From contig NZ_CP108352.1 of assembly GCF_036237275.1 (NCBI RefSeq), positions 6,014,001 through 6,078,000 of the forward strand: a stretch of 64,000 nucleotides of DNA, given 5' to 3'. The first letter of the stretch is position 1, and every line of letters begins with the position of its first letter. This stretch comes from Streptomyces sp. NBC_01353 (GTDB taxonomy: Bacteria; Actinomycetota; Actinomycetes; Streptomycetales; Streptomycetaceae). The notes under the pieces were generated by a model. That model worked only from the letters and a program-made list of their open reading frames with translations. It was not told the DNA's origin and did no database searches. Below are positions 1-7,921 of the stretch, piece after piece. Position numbers and translations under genes: made by a program.

Positions 1-234
1 GTCCTTCACGATCGACCCCTTGCCGTGCCGCGTCTCCACGAGGCCACTGGCACGGACCTCGACCATCGCCTTACGGATTGTCCCGCCGGCGACGCCGTAG
101 CGCTCGACGAGCTCGGACTCACTCGGCACCAGGTCCCCGGGCTTGAGAACGCCAGCCTGAATCTGCTGCACGATCTCCTCGGCGATCTGGACGTACCGAG
201 GTACGGTCCTGCCACCTCCTGCGGTCGTTCCCAT
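1..234 (-). CDS. GntR family transcriptional regulator, N-terminal part (runs off window)
   Basis: The reverse strand from the ATG at 234 encodes a GntR winged helix-turn-helix: after a Gly-rich start come PRYVQIAEEIVQQIQAG, PGDLVPSESELVERYGVA, GGTIRKAMVEV and a wing ending VETRHGKGSIV. This is the DNA-binding half typical of GntR proteins; the effector-binding C-terminal domain lies left of the window, so the subfamily (HutC/UTRA, FadR or YtrA) cannot be assigned. The reading frame is open to the window edge. It is divergent from the NUDIX gene with only about 30 bp between starts, so it probably regulates that promoter and its own (inference). GntR proteins of this size class are common cargo of Streptomyces integrative elements. 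Confidence 0.85.
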   Translation of the reverse strand, partial: MGTTAGGGRTVPRYVQIAEEIVQQIQAGVLKPGDLVPSESELVERYGVAGGTIRKAMVEVRASGLVETRHGKGSIVKD

Positions 235-264
235 AGTCCTTCTCACTCTCCTATGCTCCTGTAC

Positions 265-723
265 ATGAGTAACGGGAGCGCGGGAACAAAGTCAACGCCA
301 CTGCATTCGGTGTCGGTGGCGGGAGCCGTCGTACGCGAGGACGGTCGCCTCCTGGCAATCCGCCGAGCGGACAACGGAACTTGGGAGCTCCCGGGCGGAG
401 TCCTCGAACTCACCGAGGCTCCCGAGGAAGGCGTAGCCCGCGAGGTCTGGGAAGAGACCGGCATCCGGGTCGAGGTCGACGAACTGACCGGCGTCTACAA
501 GAACACCACACGCGGCATTGTCGCCCTAGTCTTCCGCTGCAAGCCCTCAGGCGGCACGGAACGAACCTCCGCCGAGTCGACCGCGGTCACATGGCTCACC
601 CCGGAGGAGATCACCGAGCGCATGGCCGAGGTCTATGCGATCCGCCTCCTCGACGCCCTGGACGGAGCGGGCCCCCACGTCCGCAGCCACGACGGCCGTC
701 GCCTCCTGGAGAAGTCCGCATGA
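265..723 (+). CDS. NUDIX hydrolase
   Basis: A 152-aa protein with a perfect NUDIX box GX5EX7REUXEEXGU: G45, E51, R59-E60, E63-E64, G66-I67, following the usual strand-loop segment VAGAVVREDGRLLAIRR. NUDIX enzymes hydrolyse nucleoside diphosphates linked to another group with Mg2+ bound by the box glutamates; the substrate cannot be told from sequence. Start choice: ATG 265 is preferred over ATG 253 because neither has a Shine-Dalgarno sequence and a TATGCT -10-like hexamer at 252-257 lies 7 nt upstream, consistent with a leaderless mRNA (inference). The stop overlaps the next gene by ATGA, implying translational coupling. Divergent from the GntR gene at 234. Confidence 0.88.
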   Translation: MSNGSAGTKSTPLHSVSVAGAVVREDGRLLAIRRADNGTWELPGGVLELTEAPEEGVAREVWEETGIRVEVDELTGVYKNTTRGIVALVFRCKPSGGTERTSAESTAVTWLTPEEITERMAEVYAIRLLDALDGAGPHVRSHDGRRLLEKSA

Positions 724-1076
724 CGAAGCCGAAGCCGCCGGACGAGTTCGAGAACGTCTACGACTTCTTGGATCAGGTCCGCCACCGCCCTGGCATGTGG
801 GTCCCCGGTAGCTCTCTGGCGCACCTGGACGCCATGCTCATCGGCTACCGGGTAGCCATGGAGGTGCACGAAGCCGAAGAGGACTTCCCCTTCTGGACTC
901 CTGGCGGCGACACCCCTTTCGGCATCTGGCTCAACGAGCGCAACGGCCGTGCAAGCGCGCTGCGTTGGTCAACACAGATCGAGCACGAAGCCGAGACCAC
1001 CGGAGCCCCTGCGATCGAGCTGTTCTTCACCCTGCTCGACCAGTTCCGAGCCGAGCGCCAGCAGCCAGCGCGGTAA
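720..1076 (+). CDS. small hypothetical protein coupled to NUDIX gene
   Basis: A 118-aa protein beginning MTKPKPPDEFENVYDFLDQV, Asp/Glu-rich and without signal peptide or membrane segment. I do not recognise a family. The N-terminal stretch PPDEFENVYDFLDQVRHRPGMW looks like an amphipathic helix followed by a Trp-containing turn, and the C-terminal end (IELFFTLLDQFRAER) is helical. Its ATG overlaps the NUDIX stop (ATGA), so it is almost certainly cotranslated and may act with that enzyme. Start is fixed by the overlap. Similar small proteins accompany NUDIX/GntR cassettes in actinobacterial mobile elements, but that is only a context statement. Confidence 0.75.
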   Translation: MTKPKPPDEFENVYDFLDQVRHRPGMWVPGSSLAHLDAMLIGYRVAMEVHEAEEDFPFWTPGGDTPFGIWLNERNGRASALRWSTQIEHEAETTGAPAIELFFTLLDQFRAERQQPAR

Positions 1077-1215
1077 GAGTTTCTCTACTTCATCAAGGGC
1101 ACCCGCCGCGCACGCGCGGCGCGTGCGGCCGTCGTCCGGGCCGCCGCTCCTGTCTTCGCCCCGCTCCGGCCCGGCCGCCAGCCGCACGCCTGACAGTCTG
1201 GGTTGATGGGTGGGA
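1077..1215. repeat. noncoding repeat, copy A (partner at 14872-15016)
   Basis: This stretch and 14872-15016 share most of their sequence: both run from a CTCTAC-containing hairpin-like start, through a GC palindrome (CCGCGCACG.CGGCGCGTGCGG), then GTCCGGGCCGCCGCTCCTGT, a CCCCGCTCCGG block and finally GGGTTGATGGGTGG. No reading frame is conserved between copies, so the conserved object is RNA or DNA structure. Both copies are followed, after a few hundred bases, by a CCCAAAGCGGCTCC-type segment and then a small gene. Confidence 0.7.
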
Positions 1216-1343
1216 AGGACCATGGCGTGGCCGGGCCGAGTGCGAGAGGTGCTTGCCAGGACGATGCCTCCGGCGGGGGCGCTCAGGCTCCGGGATGGAG
1301 GGGGCACGTGGCCGGGTGCGGGCAGCGTCGTGGTGAAGGTGGG

Positions 1344-1496
1344 GGCTCCCATCCCGCCTGCCATCGACCCAGGCAGAGCCGAGCAGACACGGGCCCTGGC
1401 GTCCAGGTCGTTCGTACAGTGGCGCGCTCCACCTGGACGCCAGAACCCGCGCCCGCTCCACATACGTGTGGGTCGACGGCAGACGGGATGGGAGCC
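1344..1496. repeat. 153-bp imperfect palindrome
   Basis: Outer arms 1344-1370 and 1470-1496 pair over 27 bp with two mismatches; inner arms 1396-1408 (CTGGCGTCCAGGT) and 1431-1443 pair perfectly over 13 bp. Both arm pairs share the same centre near 1420, so the whole block folds into one long stem or cruciform. Apparent reading frames on both strands are a by-product of the symmetry. The interval 1077-1640 contains no gene I can support; it holds only this palindrome and the repeat at 1077. Confidence 0.75.
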
Positions 1497-1640
1497 AGGG
1501 CCAGCCGTTGGCAAGGCCGGCCGGACCAGTGACCGGTGACAGCTCCAGCCCAAAGCGGCTCCACCGACCTCCGCTGACGGTGACCGCCGCACCTGGCCAT
1601 TGAGGCTTCACCGGCCTCCGCGGTGCACCAGAATGCCGCC

Positions 1641-2159
1641 ATGGATCAGGCAGTTGCGGCCATCCTCGGCGCTGGCGTCGGCTCCCTTGGGGCTACCTTT
1701 GCGGCTGTATGGGCTGGCCGGCAGACACGATGGCAGACGAAGACGCAGATGCGAGGCCAGCACCAACAATGGAGAAGGGAGTCGCGACGAACCGCGTTCG
1801 CCGATGTCATACGCACAAGTGGTGATCTCCTGGATTCCGTCAAGCAGACGTTGATGGCTCTGGCGGAAACACCTCGCAACGACACCACGGTTGCGCAGTG
1901 CGACGAGGTCACGGGTCGGTGCTTCGCGGAGTTCTCCAAGGCGCGCATCGTGGCAGATCTAGAAGCGCCAGGTCTAGGTGAGAACCTTTCGCAGCTAATG
2001 GATGGCCACAACACGCTACTCACGAAGGTGAGCGCGTTCAGAATGGGCCAAGTCGAGTTTTCGGAGGTCATCACAGAGGCCGCCATGGCTAGCGCTTTGA
2101 CAGGATACTTCGTGGGCCATGCACAGCGACTCTTGAATGATTACGACGAAGATGCCTAG
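1641..2159 (+). CDS. hypothetical protein with N-terminal hydrophobic segment
   Basis: A 172-aa protein from ATG 1641 (GTG 1623 is an in-frame alternative). Residues 3-25 are Ala/Gly-rich and hydrophobic (AVAAILGAGVGSLGATFAA), followed by a Gln/Arg-rich, probably helical segment (RQTRWQTKTQMRGQHQQW) and then soluble helices containing LLDSVKQTLMALAE. This is the layout of a single-pass protein with a cytoplasmic coiled tail. No catalytic motif is seen and I do not recognise the family. It stands alone between noncoding stretches. No Shine-Dalgarno is visible before either start, so the start is uncertain. Confidence 0.65.
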   Translation: MDQAVAAILGAGVGSLGATFAAVWAGRQTRWQTKTQMRGQHQQWRRESRRTAFADVIRTSGDLLDSVKQTLMALAETPRNDTTVAQCDEVTGRCFAEFSKARIVADLEAPGLGENLSQLMDGHNTLLTKVSAFRMGQVEFSEVITEAAMASALTGYFVGHAQRLLNDYDEDA

Positions 2160-2538
2160 CATGCTCAACCGCTTTGGGCCGAAGGCCGCAATCACAGCCC
2201 GCTCCGCCGTCTCAGTTGCCGTCTCATTCAACGCCGTTCGACCACGTTCAGATGGGCCGAACCGCTAGGGAGTCTGCCTCAGTCCGGCCGTGAGCGCAGG
2301 TGAACGGGACCGGACAGGCCCCTCGCTAGGGTGTGCCAGATCGTGCGGGGAGTCACAGGGAACGGGGATGCCGTCGGGGCCTGAGTGTGCGGAATCAGTG
2401 CCGCGGGGCCTCGGCCAGTGCAGCTGGGCCGCGAGTACGTTCCCAACGTGGCGCCGTTGGGACGGGCCTCTATCGCCTACGGCGCGTGGGCGGGCCCCAT
2501 GACACTCGGCTGTGGCGTCGGAATACGTCCCGGCTTCT
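2160..2538. other. intergenic, no supported gene
   Basis: About 380 bp between converging genes at 2159 and 2539. Short frames exist but have no ribosome site and no recognisable composition. I see no hairpin strong enough to call a terminator. Confidence 0.5.
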
Positions 2539-3642
2539 TCAAGCGATGCGTGCCGCAGAACTCCGCTTCAAGAAGTCTGCAACGTCGCGCTCCAATACTT
2601 TGCGCAGCTTTCTCCGTAGATCTCTTCTGGACTTATAACTCCCGACCAGGCCTCTCGATCGGAGGTCGGCGACATAGTGTCGGAGCCTTTCATGTTCCTT
2701 CAGGTCGATGTCGACAGGGAGGGGCTCCTTGGAGACATAGACATGAACATCGGCACCTCGGTCTATTCCTCGCTCTATCTCTTCTGCTGCGCCCGAAGGG
2801 TGGTTGCTAGTCGGCTGGCCAAGACGACCCCGGAAGAGCGCGATTACGATTTCAGCGCGATCCGCAATTTGAACGTTGACTTGATCCTGGCCTGCACCTC
2901 CCATCCGCGCATACGTATCGGTCTCCCACATCTGAGGCATGAGGATCACTCTCAGGTCATGAGCGTGATCACTATTCCACTCTCTTATTACATCTTCTGC
3001 AACCTCTCGGTCGTCTGCGGTGTCGCCAGGTGACGCGACTAGCACATTCAGAATCGTGGCCGATATTCCTGTGGTCGGTTCCTGTACTACCGCAAGGCCG
3101 CCCGAAGGTGACGAGGAAGGGGTGGGGAGAGTGGGAGCTTCATCGACTGTGGGGTGGCCAGGAGTCGGAGCAGACCCCGGAGGCGGGGAGCTAGGCGCTG
3201 GCATGGCCGAGGAAGGCGCGGGCCCGTCTAGAAGTGAATCAATGACTTGAAACCGACCCTCTACAGCACGGCGAAATTCCTCAATGAAGATGCCGACTTG
3301 TGCGGCTGAACCTACGTCGGTCATGGAGGAAAGGTCTCGATCGGGAGGTGAAGGCGCTTCCCTGATCCGGTATAGGATATCCATATAGCCTGCTGCGTAA
3401 TCATCTACGCGGAAAATCCACTCACGCGCTTTTTTGAACGTCTTGCCATCCCACAGCTCGGCCGCGTAAAGCCTCAACGCCAACTCGGACTCGTGCGGTA
3501 GCTGTGAATTCTCGGGTATCGCAAACTCGGCGCGGCGTACTGCTGCGAGGATTTCATTTAGCCGCTGTTTCCCCTGCGTAGAGTAGGCTCGCAATTTACG
3601 GGGGCCTTCTGGCCCCAAGTGCGCGAGATCTGGATTCCTCAT
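2539..3642 (-). CDS. DUF4062-type (TIR-like fold) protein
   Basis: A 367-aa protein from ATG 3642, chosen because AAGGAA lies 6 nt upstream; longer upstream reading is out of character. The N-terminal 150 residues are helical (RLNEILAAVRRAEFAIPEN), followed by a Pro/Ser-rich linker, then a C-terminal domain starting LNVLVASPGDTADDREVAED and containing WETDTYARMGG, QVNVQIADRAEIVIALFRGR and SGAAEEIERG. That pattern (SPGD near the start, a Trp-Glu-Thr segment, then a VIALF strand and a GT/GA-EEIE motif) is the DUF4062 signature, a Rossmann-like domain related to TIR and deoxyribosyltransferase folds and frequent in bacterial conflict systems. Function in this protein is inferred only. Codon usage is AT-richer than neighbouring chromosome, suggesting transfer. 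Confidence 0.75.
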   Translation of the reverse strand: MRNPDLAHLGPEGPRKLRAYSTQGKQRLNEILAAVRRAEFAIPENSQLPHESELALRLYAAELWDGKTFKKAREWIFRVDDYAAGYMDILYRIREAPSPPDRDLSSMTDVGSAAQVGIFIEEFRRAVEGRFQVIDSLLDGPAPSSAMPAPSSPPPGSAPTPGHPTVDEAPTLPTPSSSPSGGLAVVQEPTTGISATILNVLVASPGDTADDREVAEDVIREWNSDHAHDLRVILMPQMWETDTYARMGGAGQDQVNVQIADRAEIVIALFRGRLGQPTSNHPSGAAEEIERGIDRGADVHVYVSKEPLPVDIDLKEHERLRHYVADLRSRGLVGSYKSRRDLRRKLRKVLERDVADFLKRSSAARIA

Positions 3643-4091
3643 GGAAGTTTCCTTAGGGTGTCTCCACGATGGGTTCCCGCAGGGTGCTCCTCTGAGGGAG
3701 CTCGGGAGGGGAGGCTGCCCGCCAGTGACCTCTTCTTGCAGGCTAGGCCAATCGCCTCGCGCGCGCATGGCGACAGTCAGGCCTGTGCGCGAAGGGGGCG
3801 CGGCGGCATTGGGGAGGCCTCTTGGGGAACCGCCCTCGACGCATGCCTGACTTGCACCAATAGACTTCGATAGCTTGTGCCCAATGCACCCAGGTCTCTA
3901 CGACAGAGAGCCGAGCTGTGGCCTATTCATAGACGGGTGGACCCAGCGGACCAACCTTGGGCCAATGACCTGCTGAAACGCGCGAGACACAGGGGGCCTC
4001 CGGACCGTATGCAGGGAAGCCACTGGGGCATCCGAACCAAACAGCAATCTGCTGGCCAGGACGCCTCGCGCCCTCCACGATGGTCGTCATC
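3643..4091. other. intergenic with diverged repeat copy
   Basis: About 450 bp upstream of the DUF4062 gene and downstream of the transposase remnant. No supported gene. Positions 3921-4008 resemble 9414-9504: both begin GCCTATTCAT, both contain TGACCTGCTGAAACG and end in a GGGGCCTCCGGA block. Confidence 0.55.
3921..4008. repeat. diverged about 90-bp repeat, copy 1
   Basis: Shares with 9414-9504 the opening GCCTATTCAT, the core TGACCTGCTGAAACG, then GAGAC.CA and GGGGCCTCCGGA. The middle has diverged. Both copies are noncoding and inside the island. Confidence 0.6.
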
Positions 4092-4816
4092 TCATCTCAT
4101 GGCGTGGTGCACGCCATCGCCCTTCAAACGGCAATCGCGGAGGATCTTCCAACTCTTCATGCGGGCGAACGCATGCTCGACGCGGGCACGGACCTTGCGG
4201 TGGGAGGTGTTGTGTTCTTCCTTCCAGGCGGGCAGGTTGCTCTGCCCGCGTTCACGGCGGTGCGGGATGACCAGCCCAGTGCCCCGGTAGCCGCCGTCGG
4301 CAATCACTGTGGTGTCCCGACAGCATCCTTGGCGCCGGACAGCGCCCATGCCTTGCAGTCATTGCGGTTGCCGGGAAGGGGCCGGCCGACCACCACGACA
4401 AGACGGGTATCGGCGTCGATGACGACCTGATGGTTGGTGGAGTAGCGGTAGTTCTTCGACTGCTCGGCCACCGTGTGGTCGCGGGTGGGCACCAGGGTTC
4501 CATCCACGATGAGCACCGTGTCCTTGCGGAACCGCTTGCGCGGCCGGAGCGCGAGCAACGGGCCGAGATGTTTGATGATGCGGTCGGCCGCGGACTTCGA
4601 GATGCCGAACAGCGGGGCGAGCTGGCGCAGCGTCAAGTTGGTGCGCCAGTACGCCGCGACCAGCAGCACCCGGTCTTTCAGCGGCAGGCTCCACGGTCGG
4701 CCCCGGCGGACCGCGTCCGCGCCTTCACGCCGCAGCATCGTCACCAACTTGCCGAGACAGCGGGGGCTCAGCCCGGTGAACGGGGCTATCCAGGACGGCT
4801 GCGACGCCGTGATCAC
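4092..4816 (-). pseudogene. IS5-type transposase with frameshift
   Basis: Two overlapping reverse frames together give one IS5-family transposase. The first, from GTG 4816, has the HTH part (TNLTLRQLAPLFGISKSAAD) and the catalytic segment VLIVDGTLVPTRDH with its DDE aspartate, then YSTNHQVVIDADTRL and GNRNDCKAW. It stops at 4304. The second frame continues with the middle DDE segment TTVIADGGYRGTG and the C-terminal RARVEHAFARMKSWKILRD, reading to 4092. The break lies at about 4313-4320 at a GGGA string; a single-base deletion is the simplest explanation. Some IS5 relatives use programmed frameshifting, but no slippery heptamer is evident. Terminal inverted repeats were not identified. Confidence 0.85.
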
Positions 4817-4930
4817 ACCAGCCACGGCCAAGATCGTCCCATGGCACGTTGACCTGCCCGATCTGGAGGTGTGGTCACGACTTTGCCACCGCGAGATCAC
4901 CCGAACTGCCGCCCGGGGTACGGTCTGCAC

Positions 4931-5479
4931 GTGATCTACCTGATAGGCGGCCCGCCACGGGTGGGCAAGAGCACCCTCGCGTGGATGCTGCTGGAACGGG
5001 ACGGCATCCCCGGATGCCCGACCGACGCTCTGGTTTCGATGCTGCAGCGCGCCGCGCCCCAGCACGGCGTGCGCCACGGCACGCACCCGGACAAGGCCGT
5101 ACCGGCGCAGCCCTTCCTTGTTGAGTTCATCCGTGCCACCGCGGAGAGCCTCGACGACTCCGACCCCCTGGACGGCTATGTGGTCGAGGGCGACATCGTC
5201 ACGCCGGCGGCAGCCACCGCCGCCGCTGATCTCGGGATGCCACTGAGCTGCGTCTTCCTTGGGAACGCGGAGCTGACCACCGAACACTTGCGGGCCGCCC
5301 CGGACTGGCTCGACGGAGCCGATGACACCACCTATCGGGAGATCGCCGTGTGGGTCAGGGAACAGAGCACTGCCCTACGTGAAGCCTGTGCGGCCAGCGG
5401 GCACGTCTACGTCGAGTTGGGGGCTGGCTACGCCCAGGGCCTTGAGAGGGCCTACTCGACACTGGTGGAGAGGCGCTGA
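4931..5479 (+). CDS. P-loop NTPase / small kinase-like protein
   Basis: A 182-aa protein from GTG 4931 with an N-terminal Walker A motif GGPPRVGKST at about residues 6-15, an adenylate-kinase-like LID/substrate layout (LDGYVVEGDIVTP at mid-length) and no second domain. It resembles small-molecule kinases of the shikimate/gluconate/AAA_33 type. The substrate cannot be identified. An earlier start at 4871 would overlap the transposase remnant, so 4931 is preferred. It lies immediately beside the IS5 remnant and is closed by a terminator at 5506. Streptomyces genomes contain many solitary proteins of this type, so island membership is by position only. Confidence 0.75.
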   Translation: MIYLIGGPPRVGKSTLAWMLLERDGIPGCPTDALVSMLQRAAPQHGVRHGTHPDKAVPAQPFLVEFIRATAESLDDSDPLDGYVVEGDIVTPAAATAAADLGMPLSCVFLGNAELTTEHLRAAPDWLDGADDTTYREIAVWVREQSTALREACAASGHVYVELGAGYAQGLERAYSTLVERR

Positions 5480-5505
5480 CCGCCCACCGTCAGCACCTGC
5501 GAAGG

Positions 5506-5523
5506 CCCGCAAAGAATTGCGGG
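5506..5523 (+). terminator. hairpin terminator after P-loop gene
   Basis: CCCGCAA-AGAA-TTGCGGG, a perfect 7-bp stem with a 4-nt loop, 27 bp after the stop at 5479. No T-run follows, as usual in high-GC actinobacteria. Confidence 0.6.
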
Positions 5524-5548
5524 ACAAGCCTTAGCCTCGGCGCACTCC

Positions 5549-5569
5549 CGTGCCAGATGCGTGCCAGAT
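5549..5569. repeat. CGTGCCAGAT direct repeat (candidate integrase arm sites)
   Basis: Two copies of CGTGCCAGAT at 5549-5558 and 5560-5569, period 11 bp, one helical turn. Equivalent pairs lie at 14652-14672 and 15898-15918, each beside a tRNA 3'-end-like sequence. Arm-type sites for tyrosine integrases are short direct repeats near the crossover site; the assignment is inference. Confidence 0.5.
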
Positions 5570-5683
5570 CGAGCGGTCAACCACGGACACTCGGAGCCCG
5601 TAGCGGGGCGAACGCCCGTCGGCAGACTCGACACCGTGGCACGCACGACGACCAGCGAGGACGTATTCACGCGTGGCGCCAGG

Positions 5684-5728
5684 CTTACAAAGCAGATGTG
5701 GGTGCCGCAGAAACCGCCCCGCCCACCA
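5684..5728 (+). other. fossil attachment site 1 (tRNA 3'-end-like)
   Basis: A 45-nt segment beginning CTTACAAAGCAGATGT and ending CGCCCACCA. The segment at 14516-14560 has the same length, the same first 16 bases and the same last 8 bases. The form (anticodon-loop-like CTTACAA, T-arm region, acceptor end, CCA) is a tRNA 3' half, though in this copy the T-arm no longer pairs well. It is followed directly by a strong terminator and an integrase C-terminal remnant. No 5' tRNA half precedes it, so it is not a functional tRNA. Confidence 0.55.
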
Positions 5729-5733
5729 CTACA

Positions 5734-5765
5734 AAGGCCCCCAGCTGGTTCAGGCTGGGGGCCTT
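5734..5765. terminator. strong bidirectional terminator
   Basis: AAGGCCCCCAGC, an 8-nt loop, then GCTGGGGGCCTT: a perfect 12-bp stem flanked by A and T ends. It follows attachment-like site 1, as expected for a terminator copied with a tRNA 3' end. Confidence 0.8.
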
Positions 5766-5782
5766 GACATCCACAGGCGACA

Positions 5783-5944
5783 TCAACAGGGGCGGTCACT
5801 TATAGCCGGACCGCCGATGAGCATCCGGCCCATATGGCTGACAGCTTCGCGCTGCGTGTCCTGGACGACGCGCCCGTAGACGTTCATAGTCACCGCGATT
5901 TGACTGTGCCCGAGGATCTCCATCACGACGCGCGGAGGCAGGTC
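5783..5944 (-). pseudogene. tyrosine integrase C-terminal remnant
   Basis: The reverse frame reads DLPPRVVMEILGHSQ followed by IAVTMNVYGRVVQDTQREA and VSHMGRML. This is the last part of a tyrosine recombinase: the LGHS block with its histidine and the nucleophile-region tyrosine in MNVY. Upstream of 5944 the frame changes to unrelated sequence (related to the segments near 1541 and 15108), so the catalytic arginines and N-terminal domain are gone. It lies just beyond the attachment-like site at 5684, where an integrase gene would be expected. Confidence 0.75.
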
Positions 5945-6052
5945 TGTAGACTGCCCGAGTCGCGGAGACTTACGGGCCGCGAGCTCTCGCCCCATGGCGA
6001 CTCCAACCCAAAACCGCTCCACCGACCTTGCTGGATTTCTTCGGCCGGTTCC

Positions 6053-7543
6053 CTACAAATTCAACTTACCGAGATCGTCGGCGAGTGCCTGAAGAAGTGC
6101 AGCCTGAACGAGGGGAAAACGCTCGGGAGCCAGGGTCGAGGGTGAAGTCTCGCCCGAAGCGTAGCGAGCGAACGCCTCACCGATTTTCCTTCGCTTAGCC
6201 GCAACCGCACCCGATTTGCCGTGGTCGACATCGTGCTGAAGCCCCGTACGAAGGAGATTTACGTCGACAAAGGAGGGAGGCGCACTATTTTCAAGGCGAG
6301 ATCCCGGGCCTTCACGAAATGTGAAGTAGAGTTCCCCGATGAAGTTCGAGTAAGCCTCGAAGTTCTCAACGGGTTCACGAATGGAGGTCATAGCCTTGAT
6401 TGTCCTAGTTGTGGCCTTGAAAAGGTCGGATCCATGCTTTGCAGAGTACTCCTCATTCTTTTGCGAGATGAGAGCACTGATCCTCCTTCCAAGATTGTCA
6501 ATCTCCTCACGGATAGCGGAAGAAGCGACCTCCCTAAGGGTCATCACCTCCATCCAGGCGGGGTCGGAAATCAGCAGCTTACGAAGCAGGATTTCATGTC
6601 GATCCTTGGCTCCAGATTTGACGTTGGCGGAAAGTGTGCGCTGATAGTCTAGATATGAGGTATCGGTCGCCTTAATGCCCAACTCATTCTGCCTTGCGAG
6701 CTGGACGGCGAAGTCTTCGACGAATGCGTGCAGACGAGACTCCGTTCCCGCCGACTTCCCCGTCTGCACGATATTGGCCGCCAGCGTGATGATGGACTGG
6801 ATAGTGCTCCGGTTTCGAAGGAAGGGACTCTTCTCGGGAAACGCTTCATCAAGGTAGTCGAGGGTATTCACGAGCCTCGTGGCGGTCAGAGAATTCTCGG
6901 AGAAGCCATTCTGAGAGTCGCTCAAAGCCTTGAGTTCATCGTAGCGAAGGCCAATCCCAAGTCCTTCGATCTCCACTGCTGCAGCCTTGAGCGCCATATC
7001 GAAGTAGGCTTTCCTCGTGTTACTCGTCACCACCTTTTCTTTAAAGAATCGATGCGTGGACAACTTGCGGGCAAAACGCGTCAGGTTGCTATTGACGGAA
7101 TTGAGGCGCTCCGCAGAAGTGAGGCTTTTTCCGGCCTGCAGCCTCTGGAAGAACTCTTGAATGTCATCATCGGTGGCTTCGGTGATCTCATCGTACTGGA
7201 TTGTGAAGTCGTCGAAGCTGTCGGTGAGCGCATCCGGGAGTTCAGAATAGGTATAACCACCAAACCTCTTGAAGGATTCATCGGAGAGGCGGAGCTTATT
7301 TTCGAAGAATTCCCAGATCGTAGCAAGGCGCTGCTGCCCATCTACTACGTCGAATTCATCAGGGTCACTCGACGTCTTAGCGAAGTAGAACTTAGGCAGC
7401 TTCCATCCGCTAAGGATTGAGTCGATGAGCAGCTGCTTCTGCTGGGGCGTCCATACTTCATCGCGCTGCCAGTCGGGGATGTCGTAACGGCCGCGGCGCT
7501 TGAATACCTTGTCGAGCGCCATGCTGCGCGGCTCCATCTTCAT
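6053..7543 (-). CDS. DUF262 (GmrS-like, ParB-nuclease fold) protein
   Basis: A 496-aa protein from ATG 7543. The N-terminus has the DUF262 hallmarks IPDWQRDEVWTPQQKQLLIDS and VVDGQQRLATI (D68-G-Q-Q-R72), the nucleotide/nuclease core of GmrS and of related phage-defence proteins. The remaining 400 residues are helical, with FFQRLQAGKSLTSAERLNSV the next conserved DUF262 block. The DUF1524 HNH half (GmrD) is absent and no such gene is adjacent. GmrSD cleaves glucosylated-hmC DNA in an NTP-dependent way; stand-alone DUF262 proteins are common in defence islands, but the activity here is unknown. Base composition is clearly AT-richer than the surroundings. No partner gene shares its operon. Confidence 0.85.
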   Translation of the reverse strand: MKMEPRSMALDKVFKRRGRYDIPDWQRDEVWTPQQKQLLIDSILSGWKLPKFYFAKTSSDPDEFDVVDGQQRLATIWEFFENKLRLSDESFKRFGGYTYSELPDALTDSFDDFTIQYDEITEATDDDIQEFFQRLQAGKSLTSAERLNSVNSNLTRFARKLSTHRFFKEKVVTSNTRKAYFDMALKAAAVEIEGLGIGLRYDELKALSDSQNGFSENSLTATRLVNTLDYLDEAFPEKSPFLRNRSTIQSIITLAANIVQTGKSAGTESRLHAFVEDFAVQLARQNELGIKATDTSYLDYQRTLSANVKSGAKDRHEILLRKLLISDPAWMEVMTLREVASSAIREEIDNLGRRISALISQKNEEYSAKHGSDLFKATTRTIKAMTSIREPVENFEAYSNFIGELYFTFREGPGSRLENSAPPSFVDVNLLRTGLQHDVDHGKSGAVAAKRRKIGEAFARYASGETSPSTLAPERFPLVQAALLQALADDLGKLNL

Positions 7544-7921
7544 GAGCTTTCCCCACCCCTAGTTCGTTCCCTGTGACCCTCGCCCCAGTTTGAGAGTAAA
7601 TCGTAGTCTCCCGGAGAGCGCGGATGCATACGGATTCTCGAACTATTCGCCTTCGTTGTGGGCGGTGATGGTCGTGGGCGTCTCCCACGGGAAGGCGCGT
7701 GCGATCGCGTCGCCCCGCCGGCCAGGCGCCAACGCCCCGCAGCACCTCCCGCGGACGTGGCCACGACCTGCATGAACTTCGCTAAGCGATCTCTCTCGTA
7801 GCTACTGATCAGACGACCGGAGCGGCATCTGGGGGCTCAGCAACAACAGCTGGGGGAGCCGAGCCCCTGACCGGGTCCCTTGGTCACCGACTCGGCTCCG
7901 GAAGGGCGGAAGGCCTGCGCT
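7544..7921. other. intergenic, contains one hairpin
   Basis: About 380 bp. GGGGCTC at 7832-7838 pairs with GAGCCCC at 7861-7867 with further internal pairing, a plausible terminator for the small gene ending at 7922. Short frames on both strands around 7590-7775 look like eroded coding sequence but I cannot assign them. Confidence 0.45.

Noticed and set aside
4304-4349. Programmed ribosomal frameshift in the IS5-type transposase
   Set aside because: The two frames overlap, but no A-rich or GC slippery heptamer with a stimulating structure is evident; a single-base loss is simpler.
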